From positions 139,620 through 203,619 of the forward strand of contig NZ_BPMA01000021.1 of the NCBI RefSeq assembly GCF_026005215.1: a stretch of 64,000 bases of DNA, written 5' to 3'. Source of the DNA: Capnocytophaga catalasegens. GTDB taxonomy: Bacteria; Bacteroidota; Bacteroidia; Flavobacteriales; Flavobacteriaceae. The position numbers and the translations under genes were made by a program. The notes under the pieces were generated by a model. That model saw nothing but the letters and a program-made list of their open reading frames with translations. It was not told the origin of the DNA and did not search any database. Positions 17,374-26,028 of the stretch are shown one piece after another; position 1 is the stretch's first letter, and every line of letters starts with the position of its first letter.

Positions 17374-18066
17374 ATGAAATCAATTATTTTTTTTATCTTA
17401 CTTTTTCTAAGTATTCAAAACACATTTACTCAAATAGATTCTACGCAAATTGACACAAAATATTTGGAAGACCAATTTTATATTGGTATTTCGTATAATC
17501 TATTGACTAATAAGCCTTCGAAAGTTAATCAATACAATCTTTCTAGAAGCATGTATGGAGGATTTATCAGAGATATTCCAATGAATAAACAACGTAATAT
17601 AGGTATTGGAATCGGTATTGGATACTCGTACAACCTGATATATACTAATATTAAAGCCACTTCAACTTCTTCGAAAATATTATATGATATTGTTTCAATG
17701 AATGATAATAATATAGAAAAAAATTATTATCAATGGCACTCTATGGATTTTATTCCTATGGAATTTCGATGGAGAACATCTACTGCTTATTATCACAAAT
17801 TTTGGCGTATTTATACGGGAATAAAAGCTTCATATTTATTCGGTTCGAGCTATCGAATGAAAAATGACACAGAACAATTGTTTTACAAAAGTCCCGATAC
17901 TCAAAAATATTTTGAATGGAAAATATACACATCTGTTGGGCATAATACTTGGAATTTGTTTGTACAATATTCTTTGCGCCCACTTTTCAAAGATCAAACA
18001 ACCCAATCGGGAGTTCCTATTGATATGAATGTACTCAATATTGGTTTAATATTTTATATTTTATAA
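17374..18066 (+). CDS. Outer-membrane beta-barrel (PorT/porin-like) protein
   Basis: A 230-residue secreted protein. From the chosen ATG it has a signal peptide (MKSIIFFILLFLSIQNTFTQ), then alternating hydrophobic/aromatic strands such as QFYIGISYNLL, IGIGIGIGYSYNLIY and WNLFVQYSLRPLF, ending in a strand with terminal aromatic residues (VLNIGLIFYIL) as expected of an outer-membrane barrel. Overall pattern and size resemble the PorT/porin-family proteins of flavobacteria. It follows the ExbB/ExbD operon but has its own promoter box. Specific role unknown. Confidence 0.75.
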   Translation: MKSIIFFILLFLSIQNTFTQIDSTQIDTKYLEDQFYIGISYNLLTNKPSKVNQYNLSRSMYGGFIRDIPMNKQRNIGIGIGIGYSYNLIYTNIKATSTSSKILYDIVSMNDNNIEKNYYQWHSMDFIPMEFRWRTSTAYYHKFWRIYTGIKASYLFGSSYRMKNDTEQLFYKSPDTQKYFEWKIYTSVGHNTWNLFVQYSLRPLFKDQTTQSGVPIDMNVLNIGLIFYIL

Positions 18067-18136
18067 CAATTTTTTACACAAAATAATTAGAATACTAATT
18101 TATTATTTATTTAACATTTAATATAAATAAAACTCT

Positions 18137-18144
18137 TATATTTG
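18137..18144 (+). promoter_or_regulatory. Promoter -7 box for mscL
   Basis: TATATTTG followed by CCC, 31 bp before the mscL ATG, matches TAnnTTTG. Confidence 0.6.
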
Positions 18145-18175
18145 CCCTCGAAATAGTAATTTTAATTTTATCATT

Positions 18176-18559
18176 ATGGGATTTTTAAAAGAATTCAAAG
18201 AATTTGCCGTAAAAGGAAATGTAGTTGACATGGCTGTTGGGGTTATCATAGGTGGAGCTTTTGGGAAAATAGTTAGCTCTTTTATTGAAGATGTTATTAC
18301 CCCTCTTCTTCTTACACCTGCATTAGAAGCTGCAAATTTAAAAAACATTGAAGAACTTACAATCTTCGGAGGTGTTAAGTACGGAATGTTTCTCTCTGCG
18401 GTAATTAACTTTGTTATTATTGCATTTATTTTATTCTTGATGATTAAAGGAATAAATAAACTTAAAAATGAAAAACCTGCAGAAGAACCAGCTGCACCAG
18501 CAGGTCCTACTCAAGAGGAACTTTTGTCTGAAATCAGAGATTTGTTGAAAAACAAATAA
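18176..18559 (+). CDS. mscL: Large-conductance mechanosensitive channel
   Basis: A 127-residue MscL, which opens under membrane tension to release solutes during hypo-osmotic shock. The N-terminal amphipathic helix and first transmembrane segment are clear (FLKEFKEFAVKGNVVDMAVG, then VIIGGAFGKIVSSFIEDVI), the second span is FLSAVINFVIIAFILFLMI, and the C-terminal helix EELLSEIRDLLKNK matches the cytoplasmic bundle. Length is typical. Monocistronic, with its own promoter and terminator. Confidence 0.96.
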   Translation: MGFLKEFKEFAVKGNVVDMAVGVIIGGAFGKIVSSFIEDVITPLLLTPALEAANLKNIEELTIFGGVKYGMFLSAVINFVIIAFILFLMIKGINKLKNEKPAEEPAAPAGPTQEELLSEIRDLLKNK

Positions 18560-18607
18560 GAAAGATGTATGACTTGTAATCATTTCTACGCACAAATTAG
18601 TAATGTT

Positions 18608-18635
18608 AAACCACGCCCAAAGAGCGTGGTTTTTT
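18608..18635 (+). terminator. Terminator after mscL
   Basis: Arms AAACCACGC (18608-18616) and GCGTGGTTT (18624-18632) enclose a 7-nt loop and are followed by T residues. It lies between convergent mscL and clpX; the T-run favours the plus strand. Confidence 0.85.
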
Positions 18636-18659
18636 ATTAGATATATATTTTTTTAATAT

Positions 18660-19889
18660 TTATGATACAAATCTATTTTCAGTTAAAGATACTTTTTGTT
18701 CAGCATAAGCCTTATCAACATTAAATGTTTTAATTTCTGTACCTGGTAAATCATACATCGCATCTGTGAGAATAGTTTCACAAAGAGAACGTAATCCACG
18801 AGCTCCAAGTTTATATTCAATCGCCTTTTCAACAATATAATCAAGCGCTTGTTCGTCTATCGAAAAATCTATCCCATCCATGGCAAAAAGTTTGGTGTAT
18901 TGCTTAATAATAGCATTTTTCGGTTCAGTCAAAATCATTCTTAGCGCCTTTTTATCAAGCGGATTCATATGAGTTAATACAGGTAATCGGCCTATAATTT
19001 CAGGAATTAGTCCAAAATCTTTTAAATCTTTCGGGGTCAAATATTGCAATAAATTTTCGTGATCAATTCGAGCTTCTTTTGAAGCACTATAACCAACAGC
19101 TTGCATATTCATTCGCTTGGAAATAATAGATTCTATTCCATCAAAAGCACCTCCTGCAATGAATAAAATATGCTCTGTATTTACCTCAATGTATTTTTGA
19201 TCTGGATGTTTTCTACCTCCTTTGGGTGGTACATTAACTATCGAACCTTCCAAAAGTTTTAGTAAAGCTTGTTGTACTCCCTCTCCTGAAACGTCTCGCG
19301 TAATAGAAGGATTTCCACTTTTACGAGCAATTTTATCAATTTCATCAATAAAAACAATTCCTTTTTCAGCTTTTTCTACATTATAATCTGCTGCTTGCAA
19401 CAAACGAGTAAGTATACTTTCTACATCTTCCCCAACATATCCTGCTTCGGTAAGCACTGTAGCATCAACAATAGCCAAAGGAACATTTAACATTTTAGCA
19501 ATAGTCTTGGCAATCAAGGTTTTTCCTGTTCCTGTTTGCCCAACCATTATAATATTACTCTTTTGTATTTCGACCTCATTCTCATCATTGGGCTGTATCA
19601 ACCGCTTATAATGATTATATACAGCAACTGAAAGTACCTTTTTAGTATAATCTTGACCTATAACATATTGGTCTAAAAACGTTTTTATTTCTTGGGGCTT
19701 CTTGAGAATAATCTCCTCATTAGATTCCTTTACTGAATTGATATATTCCAAATCAGCCATCCACATAGCGTAACCTTGTTCTATACAATGATTACAAATA
19801 TACGCATTAGTGCCACCACTTGAAATAAGCAATTCAACTTCTTCGCGGATACGCCCACAAAAAGAACAGGAAGCATTTTTTTCACTCAT
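18660..19889 (-). CDS. clpX: ClpX ATPase subunit of the ClpXP protease
   Basis: AAA+ unfoldase that feeds tagged substrates to ClpP. The 409 residues contain the N-terminal zinc-binding domain (Cys8, Cys11 in CSFC and the CNHC pair), Walker [14 protein letters not shown], the pore loop region [17 protein letters not shown], Walker [13 protein letters not shown], and sensor regions ending with [12 protein letters not shown]. The usual clpP-clpX adjacency is interrupted here by the MuiA-like gene upstream. The palindrome TCAATATTGA lies 8 bp upstream of the start codon. Confidence 0.98.
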   Translation of the reverse strand: MSEKNASCSFCGRIREEVELLISSGGTNAYICNHCIEQGYAMWMADLEYINSVKESNEEIILKKPQEIKTFLDQYVIGQDYTKKVLSVAVYNHYKRLIQPNDENEVEIQKSNIIMVGQTGTGKTLIAKTIAKMLNVPLAIVDATVLTEAGYVGEDVESILTRLLQAADYNVEKAEKGIVFIDEIDKIARKSGNPSITRDVSGEGVQQALLKLLEGSIVNVPPKGGRKHPDQKYIEVNTEHILFIAGGAFDGIESIISKRMNMQAVGYSASKEARIDHENLLQYLTPKDLKDFGLIPEIIGRLPVLTHMNPLDKKALRMILTEPKNAIIKQYTKLFAMDGIDFSIDEQALDYIVEKAIEYKLGARGLRSLCETILTDAMYDLPGTEIKTFNVDKAYAEQKVSLTENRFVS

Positions 19890-19940
19890 AAATAATCAAT
19901 ATTGATATATAATTTAGAATTTTATTTTGCAAATATTTAG

Positions 19941-21848
19941 TTACTCGATATACAAGGTTTTGTCTTTTGGATATTTAATGATATATTCTAATTCAAGTTC
20001 CTGTTTCTGAGTAGGTTGTAATGAAATAAACCATTGTATGATACCTGTTTCTTTATTTAGTTTGCCATTAGAAATATTTTTGGTAATAACTTCAATTTCT
20101 TTGTTAGTCGAAACAGGTATTTGATCAAAAACTAAAAGCTTTATAGGTTGATTTTTATTATTTCGAATGGTAATTTTCCAAAGTTTTGAAACTTCTTTTC
20201 GGTTACCAATGAATTGTTTGGTATCAAAATCTTTTACTTTTTCACGTTGAATAGAAACTTTGCTATCTTGTCCAAGCGAAATTTTCAATGTATCAGAAAT
20301 TTGTGAAGTAGATAATTGTGTTTTGCCAACATAAGTATCTTCAAAGAAAATAGCAGCTTCTCCTTCTAACAAATTATATTTTTCCCAATCTGTAACATAT
20401 CCTAAAAGAAAAGCTGTTGATTCAACTTTGGGTACTACATGATATTGATAATCAGTCGGTAATTCAATTGCTTGCATTTCAACTACGTAATTCTGATTAT
20501 TAGATTTAATAGAATAAAGTTCCATTATTTCAAATTGGATATTAGTTGGAGTAGATGAAGTTTGTAAATCTATATAGTCCTTTTCAGGAGAAACAACATT
20601 GATATTTCCATTGAGTGCTTTGGCTATTTTTTTTTCTCCAAAAGATTCACGATTATTTGTATTTTCTTCAATTCTTTTTGCATATCCTGTCATCACAACC
20701 TCTTCTAACTCTTGATTATCTTCTTCTAACTGAATAGTCATAATAGATTTAGGAGCAACCAACTGCGATTTAAAACCAATAGACGAAATTTCTAACATAT
20801 TTGTTCCGACTTTTTCAGCACTAATAGAAAATTTTCCATCAAAATCAGTAGAAACACCATGTTCTTTTCCTTTGACAATAATCGAAACTCCTGGTAAAGG
20901 TTCTCCTTGTTGATCAACAACAATTCCTTGAATAAGACCTCTAACTGAATTGATTGATTTCTGTTGCTTTTGATAAGAAGGAGGTCGTGTATTGTATCCA
21001 AGAAAATAAGTTTTCAATTCGGGAGCATCATTGTTAATATAAGGATTTGCCGAAGAAAGTTTGAGTTTAACATTTTCCCAATCTTCTTTTGTATCTTGTT
21101 TAACATTCGCTTTGTAAATCAAAGTTATTGGACGAGAAATATCAGTCGTACGCAGGTCATAACTTGGTGTCCAAGAAGCATTTTCAACAACATAAGATAA
21201 CTCGAATGGAACGGAGATTGTTTTTTCAGAATTTATTTTTACGACAATTTCACTAGTTTCAATATTGAGTTTCCCTGAAATTGTACTTTTCTGATTTTCA
21301 ACTTCATGTTGTTTTTTAATGAGCTCTACAAGTCGATTGTTCCGTTCATTTTCTTTGAATTTTAAATCTGTAATTCGTTGGTTATAAAAATCTAAAACTT
21401 GTTGCAAATTTGTAGCAGAAATAGGATTATTTTTACCGCTTAAATCTTTATTCTTTTGTAATAAATCAATATTTTCTTTAATAATTGATAAATGAGTGCG
21501 TTCAATTTTTATTTGATTTTCAAGCGTTTCGAGCGTTTTATTTAATAATTCAATCTCAGAAGGTGTTTTTAATTTATCTAAAAAATTTATTTGATGAGAT
21601 ACAGACAATATAGTAATTCCTGATATAGCTTTCAAATGAATACTTTCAGAATTGATATAAGGTGATAAATCTTTGAATTTCAATTCAGTAATACCTTTTG
21701 ATATTTCAATTTGCTTTTTTCGTACTATTTGAGCTCCATTACTAAAAATAGTAACTTCATTAACTTTTGTCTTAACTTCTCTCAATTGTTGTTGTCCATA
21801 GGTACAAAGACTTAAAAATACAACAATGCTACAAATAATTATTCTCAT
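19941..21848 (-). CDS. MuiA-like DUF4139 protein with inserted carboxypeptidase-regulatory domain
   Basis: A 635-residue exported protein. A signal peptide (MRIIICSIVVFLSLCTYGQQ) is followed by a DUF4140-like N-terminal domain (VNEVTIFSNGAQIVRKKQIE), a coiled coil at about 97-190, and a DUF4139 region (ELSYVVENASWTPSYDLRT, KEDWENVKLKLSSANP) seen in mucoidy-inhibitor MuiA-like proteins. At 304-376 lies an inserted carboxypeptidase-regulatory-like beta domain (IQGIVVDQQGEPLPGVSIIV), and at 379-390 the phrase QELEEVVMTGYA, which resembles the conserved sequence at the front of SusC/RagA TonB-dependent receptors. DUF4139 resumes up to the end. Its function is unknown. It sits between clpP, separated by a terminator, and clpX. 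Confidence 0.85.
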   Translation of the reverse strand: MRIIICSIVVFLSLCTYGQQQLREVKTKVNEVTIFSNGAQIVRKKQIEISKGITELKFKDLSPYINSESIHLKAISGITILSVSHQINFLDKLKTPSEIELLNKTLETLENQIKIERTHLSIIKENIDLLQKNKDLSGKNNPISATNLQQVLDFYNQRITDLKFKENERNNRLVELIKKQHEVENQKSTISGKLNIETSEIVVKINSEKTISVPFELSYVVENASWTPSYDLRTTDISRPITLIYKANVKQDTKEDWENVKLKLSSANPYINNDAPELKTYFLGYNTRPPSYQKQQKSINSVRGLIQGIVVDQQGEPLPGVSIIVKGKEHGVSTDFDGKFSISAEKVGTNMLEISSIGFKSQLVAPKSIMTIQLEEDNQELEEVVMTGYAKRIEENTNNRESFGEKKIAKALNGNINVVSPEKDYIDLQTSSTPTNIQFEIMELYSIKSNNQNYVVEMQAIELPTDYQYHVVPKVESTAFLLGYVTDWEKYNLLEGEAAIFFEDTYVGKTQLSTSQISDTLKISLGQDSKVSIQREKVKDFDTKQFIGNRKEVSKLWKITIRNNKNQPIKLLVFDQIPVSTNKEIEVITKNISNGKLNKETGIIQWFISLQPTQKQELELEYIIKYPKDKTLYIE

Positions 21849-21861
21849 AGAAATAATATTA

Positions 21862-21895
21862 AAAACTTTGCCCTCATTAGAAAAGGCAAAGTTTT
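21862..21895 (-). terminator. Terminator after clpP
   Basis: Arms AAAACTTTGCC (21862-21872) and GGCAAAGTTTT (21885-21895). Read on the minus strand it lies 7 bp past the clpP stop and ends in a T-run. It separates tig-clpP from the MuiA-like gene. Confidence 0.85.
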
Positions 21896-21901
21896 ATTAG
21901 A

Positions 21902-22561
21902 TTAACTACGTATTAACACTTCATCTATAATTCCATATTCTTTTGCTTCTTGTGCAATCATCCAATAATCTCTTTCCGAATCATTGTATATTTTCTCAAA
22001 GGGTTGTCCTGAATGTTTGGCTATAATTTCATATAGTTCATTTTTTATTTTCAACATTTCTTTGAGATTTATTTCTACATCAGTAGCTACTCCATGCGCA
22101 CCCCCCGAAGGCTGATGAATCATAACACGTGAATGAGGAAGTCCAGAACGTTTTCCTTTGGCCCCTGCACACAAAAGAATAGCTCCCATAGAAGCAGCCA
22201 TACCTGTACAAATAGTCGCCACATCAGGTTTGATAAACTGCATGGTATCATAAATACCTAATCCCGCATATACATCTCCTCCTGGTGAATTGATATAAAT
22301 TTGTACATCTTTCTGACTATCAACACTTTCTAAGAATAAAAGTTGTGCCTGAATTACATTTGCCATTTGAGAATTAACATCTGTTCCCAAAAAAATAATT
22401 CTATCCATCATCAAGCGAGAAAAAACATCCATTTGCGCTACATTCAACTGGCGTTCTTCCATAATATATGGAGTCATACTTGCTATTATTTTATCATAAT
22501 ATAAGCTATTGACACCCCGATGTTTGATCGCATATTTTCTAAATTCTTTTGAATAGTTCAT
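21902..22561 (-). CDS. clpP: ClpP serine protease subunit
   Basis: Proteolytic chamber of ClpXP. The 219-residue sequence has the oxyanion glycine pair NSPGGDVYAG, nucleophile Ser124 in GMAASMGAILL, and catalytic His149 in SRVMIHQPSGG; the aspartate lies in the region after KHSGQPFEKIYNDSERD. About 20 residues precede the folded core, as is usual. It lies 22 bp downstream of tig and is probably co-transcribed with it. Confidence 0.98.
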   Translation of the reverse strand: MNYSKEFRKYAIKHRGVNSLYYDKIIASMTPYIMEERQLNVAQMDVFSRLMMDRIIFLGTDVNSQMANVIQAQLLFLESVDSQKDVQIYINSPGGDVYAGLGIYDTMQFIKPDVATICTGMAASMGAILLCAGAKGKRSGLPHSRVMIHQPSGGAHGVATDVEINLKEMLKIKNELYEIIAKHSGQPFEKIYNDSERDYWMIAQEAKEYGIIDEVLIRS

Positions 22562-22583
22562 TTCTAAATTTTATTGATTTTTT

Positions 22584-23906
22584 TTAGTTTTCATTTGGAA
22601 AAACTTCTTTGATAAATTCATCGTAAGTAACTTCTTTTTTGTCCAAATTCAGATTTTCTTTATAGAAAGTAATCAGTTTTTGGCTCAAAATCTGCTGATT
22701 AAGACGATTTAGTTCTTCCTGATTTTGCATAATACGCTTTACAATATCTTCAATCTGTGCATCATCAGGAGGCATTCCAAATTGTAACATCTGCTGGCGT
22801 ACATAATTTTTAGCAAATTCTTTCAATTCTTCAAAAGTTACTCGCAAATTATTATCTGCAATTATTTTTCCTTCAATAAGCTGATAACGAAGTCCTTTTT
22901 CTGATTTTTCGTACTCATCGTTTGCTTCTTCTTCGCTTAAAACTTTTTCGCCTGCTGTACGAAGCCATTTTTTCAAAAATTCGGAAGGAAGTTCAAATTT
23001 TGTAGTATCTAACAAATAATCAGTCGTATCATTAAGTAATTGTTGGTCAGCTTGTTGTGCGTACTGTTGTTTTGCATTTTCAGCTATTTTAGTACGAAGT
23101 TCTGCTTCTGAGGTAACTTCTCCTGCAGGGAATAATTTATCAAAAAGTTCTTGATTTAACTCCGCTGGTTCACGTTTATTCACTTCTTCAATTGTAAATG
23201 TAACATCAACATTCAAATGATGAGCTTCATCATGAGACACTCCCAAGAAATGCATCAAATCGTGTACATCTTTGAAAAGATTTTGCGTATTGAGCGTAAG
23301 TTGATCGCCTACTTTTTTACCTTTGAATTCTTTAAAACTCTTATCTGATAATGTTTCTACTTTAAAAGTTGATGTTTTGTCAATATTTTTTTCTTCATTG
23401 AAAAAACTTCCTGTAAGTTCAATATTTTCAGTAACTTTTGCTTCTGTAACCAATTTACCAAACTGCGTACGAATACGCTCTACTTGGTTATCAATGACAC
23501 TATCTTCTACTTTTATATCAAAGAAACGAACTCCTTTTTTGGGTTGTAAATTCACGTCAAAAGCTGGTGCTAATCCTATTTCAAAATCAAAAGTTAGACT
23601 TTCAGCATCCCAATCAATATCATTTTCTTTTGGAAGCGGATTTCCTAAAATATCCAATTTTTCATCAACCAAATATTTGTTTAATGAGTCTTGCAATAAC
23701 CGGTTAATTTCTTCAACTTGTATAGCTCTTCCATATTGTTTTCTAATCATTCCCATCGGAACGTGTCCTTTACGAAACCCTGGTATATTAGCTGTTTTAC
23801 GATAATTATTCAAAGTATTTTCTACTTTGTCAGTATAATCTGCTCTGTCAATTGTTACGCTAAGTACCGCATTTAGTGGGTTTATTTGTTCTTTGGTAAT
23901 TTTCAT
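22584..23906 (-). CDS. tig: Trigger factor chaperone
   Basis: Ribosome-associated chaperone (440 aa) that shields nascent chains. The N-terminal ribosome-binding domain ends with the signature PGFRKGHVPMGMIRKQYG near residue 40; the middle carries a diverged PPIase-like segment (TLNTQNLFKDVHDLMHFLGV) and the helical C-terminal arms contain ELPSEFLKKWLRTA. Bacteroidetes trigger factors are generally divergent, and the call rests on the signature plus the tig-clpP gene order. It has a well-formed promoter upstream. Confidence 0.95.
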   Translation of the reverse strand: MKITKEQINPLNAVLSVTIDRADYTDKVENTLNNYRKTANIPGFRKGHVPMGMIRKQYGRAIQVEEINRLLQDSLNKYLVDEKLDILGNPLPKENDIDWDAESLTFDFEIGLAPAFDVNLQPKKGVRFFDIKVEDSVIDNQVERIRTQFGKLVTEAKVTENIELTGSFFNEEKNIDKTSTFKVETLSDKSFKEFKGKKVGDQLTLNTQNLFKDVHDLMHFLGVSHDEAHHLNVDVTFTIEEVNKREPAELNQELFDKLFPAGEVTSEAELRTKIAENAKQQYAQQADQQLLNDTTDYLLDTTKFELPSEFLKKWLRTAGEKVLSEEEANDEYEKSEKGLRYQLIEGKIIADNNLRVTFEELKEFAKNYVRQQMLQFGMPPDDAQIEDIVKRIMQNQEELNRLNQQILSQKLITFYKENLNLDKKEVTYDEFIKEVFPNEN

Positions 23907-23940
23907 TTGTTTTTGTATTAAATGCTAAAAATTCGGTCGG

Positions 23941-23972
23941 CAAAGGTAACATAAATAATTGAGGTTGTCAAA
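23941..23972 (-). promoter_or_regulatory. Promoter of tig-clpP (TTTG-N20-TACCTTTG)
   Basis: On the minus strand TTTG (23972-23969) is followed after 20 bp by TACCTTTG (23948-23941), a near-perfect Bacteroidetes housekeeping promoter. The leader to the tig ATG at 23906 is about 30 nt. Confidence 0.8.
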
Positions 23973-24044
23973 TTTTTTTTACAAAATATCTCTTAAAACA
24001 AATGTCTTGTTTTGATTTTTTCTTTATTACTGAGAAAAATAAAA

Positions 24045-24071
24045 AAAATCGCTCCTACAAAGAGCGATTTT
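24045..24071 (-). terminator. Terminator after ald
   Basis: Arms AAAATCGCTC (24045-24054) and GAGCGATTTT (24062-24071) around a 7-nt loop, followed on the minus strand by a T-run. It isolates ald from tig. Confidence 0.9.
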
Positions 24072-24089
24072 ATATTGATTTTAATCTAT

Positions 24090-25205
24090 TCAAAGGAATT
24101 CACTTACCGAATGATAAGGCAAGTTTAGTGAAGTTGCTACACCTTTGAAGACAACTTTGTGGTCAATTATATTAAGACCTTGCTGTAAATCAGGGTATTT
24201 GCGGCAGGCTTCTTTCCAACCCAAATTTGCTAACTTAACCACATACGGAAGTGTAGCATTAGTCAAGGCTTGTGTGGAGGTCATCGGGACGGCACCTGGA
24301 ATATTCGCTACACAATAATGTACAATACCATCTACTTCGTAAATAGGTTCGGTATGTGTGGTAGGTCGTGTGGTTTCAAAGCAACCTCCTTGATCTACTG
24401 AAACATCAACCAAAACACTACCTTTTTGCATCAATTTAAGCATCTGTTTGGTAACCAAATGAGGAGCTTTCTCCCCAACAGTTAAAGTTGCTCCCACAAC
24501 CAAATCGGCGGTTTTGAGTAATTCTGAAATCACATACTGATTGGAATATTGGGTAACTACATTTTTCGGCAACACTTCACTTAGGTAACGAAGTCGGTTC
24601 AAATTCACGTCCAAAATGGCAACATTGGCTCCCATACCAGCAGCTACTTGTGCGGCTTGTGTTCCCACGACCCCTGCTCCTATTACAACAACATTGGCAG
24701 GTCGCACTCCTGGTACACCGCCAAGCAAAATTCCTTTGCCTCCTTGTGGTTTTTCCAAATATTTAGCTCCTTGTTGAATAGACATTCTTCCTGCTACTTC
24801 ACTCATTGGGGTAAGCAAAGGCAACCTTCCGTTTTGGTCAATAACTGTTTCGTAAGCGATACAAATGGCGCCACTTTTCAAAAGGGCATCGGTTAGTTTT
24901 TGAGAAGAAGCCAAGTGCAGATAAGTAAATAATACTTGATTTTTGCGCAAAAGTCCGTATTCTTGTTCAATAGGTTCTTTGACCTTAACAATCATATCGG
25001 CGGTTTGATACACCTGCTCAATGGTATCGAGCAGTTCTGCACCAGCATTTACGTAGTCTTGGTCTGAAAATCCGCTACCTTGACCAGCTGTTTTCTGCAC
25101 AAATACTTGGTGATGATGTTTTTCAACAAGCTCCATAACACCTGCGGGAGTCATTGCCACTCGGCTTTCTTGAGCTTTAATCTCTTTGGGTATTCCTATT
25201 TTCAT
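24090..25205 (-). CDS. ald: Alanine dehydrogenase
   Basis: NAD-dependent oxidative deamination of L-alanine to pyruvate, or the reverse. The 371 residues start MKIGIPKEIKAQESRVAMTP, the diagnostic AlaDH/PNT N-terminus, with a catalytic histidine in LFTYLHLASSQ and the NAD-binding glycine motif VVVIGAGVVGTQAAQVAAGM around residues 170-190. The C-terminus contains CVANIPGAVPMTSTQALTNAT. It is a single-gene unit between a palindromic promoter region and its own terminator. Confidence 0.97.
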   Translation of the reverse strand: MKIGIPKEIKAQESRVAMTPAGVMELVEKHHHQVFVQKTAGQGSGFSDQDYVNAGAELLDTIEQVYQTADMIVKVKEPIEQEYGLLRKNQVLFTYLHLASSQKLTDALLKSGAICIAYETVIDQNGRLPLLTPMSEVAGRMSIQQGAKYLEKPQGGKGILLGGVPGVRPANVVVIGAGVVGTQAAQVAAGMGANVAILDVNLNRLRYLSEVLPKNVVTQYSNQYVISELLKTADLVVGATLTVGEKAPHLVTKQMLKLMQKGSVLVDVSVDQGGCFETTRPTTHTEPIYEVDGIVHYCVANIPGAVPMTSTQALTNATLPYVVKLANLGWKEACRKYPDLQQGLNIIDHKVVFKGVATSLNLPYHSVSEFL

Positions 25206-25227
25206 ATTAAATTATAATTAAATTTAG

Positions 25228-25245
25228 CTCGTACAAAGGTACGAG
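25228..25245 (-). promoter_or_regulatory. Palindrome over the ald promoter
   Basis: CTCGTAC-AAAG-GTACGAG is a perfect 7-bp inverted repeat. Its centre carries the minus-strand -7 box TACCTTTG (25241-25234), 28 bp upstream of the ald ATG. A repressor or activator binding here would directly control ald. The box is visible; the operator role is inference. Confidence 0.6.
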
Positions 25246-25357
25246 TTTTTATTTTAAAATATATTTTTTGTTGAGAAAAAAAATTTTTTTCTCGATAGAA
25301 ATTGTTTTATAAAAAAAAAGTTTTAACTTTACGCCAAATTAAAATATATCATGTTTT

Positions 25358-25750
25358 ATGAAAAATGTAAACTTAGGACTGCTTATTATGCGCTTATCGG
25401 TGGGAGTACTTATGCTTCTGCATGGAATAGCAAAACTCAACGGGGTAGGACACATTAAAGGCATGCTTGAAAATCAAGGGTTGCCTACAATTCTGGCGTA
25501 TGGAGCTTATTTAGGCGAAATTGTTGCACCTTTGCTTCTTATTGTAGGCTATCGAACTCGCTTTGCGGCACTTATGCTTGTAATAAATTGCATCGCAATC
25601 ATCTTTTTAGGAGGTTACTCTGTATTGGGATTGGGACAATATGGAGGCTGGAGTGCTGAACTTCCGGGGTTGTTCTTATTTGGTGCGCTAGCTCTTTTTT
25701 TCACAGGAGGAGGAAAATATGCGCTCTCGACCAAAAGTAGTTGGGATTAA
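25358..25750 (+). CDS. DoxX-family membrane protein
   Basis: A 130-residue DoxX-like protein with four hydrophobic spans. The family start LLIMRLSVGVLMLLHGIAKL is characteristic, followed by GMLENQGLPTILAYGAYLGEIVAPLLLIVGYRTR. DoxX proteins are small membrane proteins often linked to redox or detoxification, but the exact role here is unknown. Monocistronic, ending at a strong terminator. Confidence 0.9.
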   Translation: MKNVNLGLLIMRLSVGVLMLLHGIAKLNGVGHIKGMLENQGLPTILAYGAYLGEIVAPLLLIVGYRTRFAALMLVINCIAIIFLGGYSVLGLGQYGGWSAELPGLFLFGALALFFTGGGKYALSTKSSWD

Positions 25751-25772
25751 ATTTCGTTTAAAATTTATCACT

Positions 25773-25819
25773 ACAAGGTTTATTGCATCGTGTATATAAT
25801 GGCAATAAGCCTTGTTTTT
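25773..25819 (+). terminator. Terminator after the doxX gene
   Basis: Arms ACAAGGTTTATTGC (25773-25786) and GCAATAAGCCTTGT (25802-25815), pairing with one G-T wobble, then TTTT. A long stem within the 278-bp doxX-porin gap. Confidence 0.8.
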
Positions 25820-25867
25820 CGTTAGTAAAAAATAGGAATTGACAAAGCGACTGCAACCGAAATTATT

Positions 25868-25887
25868 TATACATATAATAATGTATA
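25868..25887. promoter_or_regulatory. Short inverted repeat upstream of the putative porin
   Basis: TATACAT-ATAATA-ATGTATA, a perfect 7-bp inverted repeat about 140 bp upstream of the porin start. No T-run follows. It could be an operator or chance in AT-rich DNA. The rest of the interval to 26028 shows nothing I can assign. Confidence 0.3.
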
Positions 25888-26028
25888 TACACTTTCAAAA
25901 GTAGTTTTATTCAAATCTGAAAAGGTCAAAGAATATTTTGTCAGAAAAAAATAAAAAGTGAAAGCTGCCAGAAAACTTTCGAGTCATTGTTTATTATTTT
26001 CATTTACATTATTAAAAAAAGAGAATTG

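Noticed and set aside
23323..23805. 160-codon plus-strand frame inside tig
   Set aside because: Shadow of tig coding sequence on the other strand.
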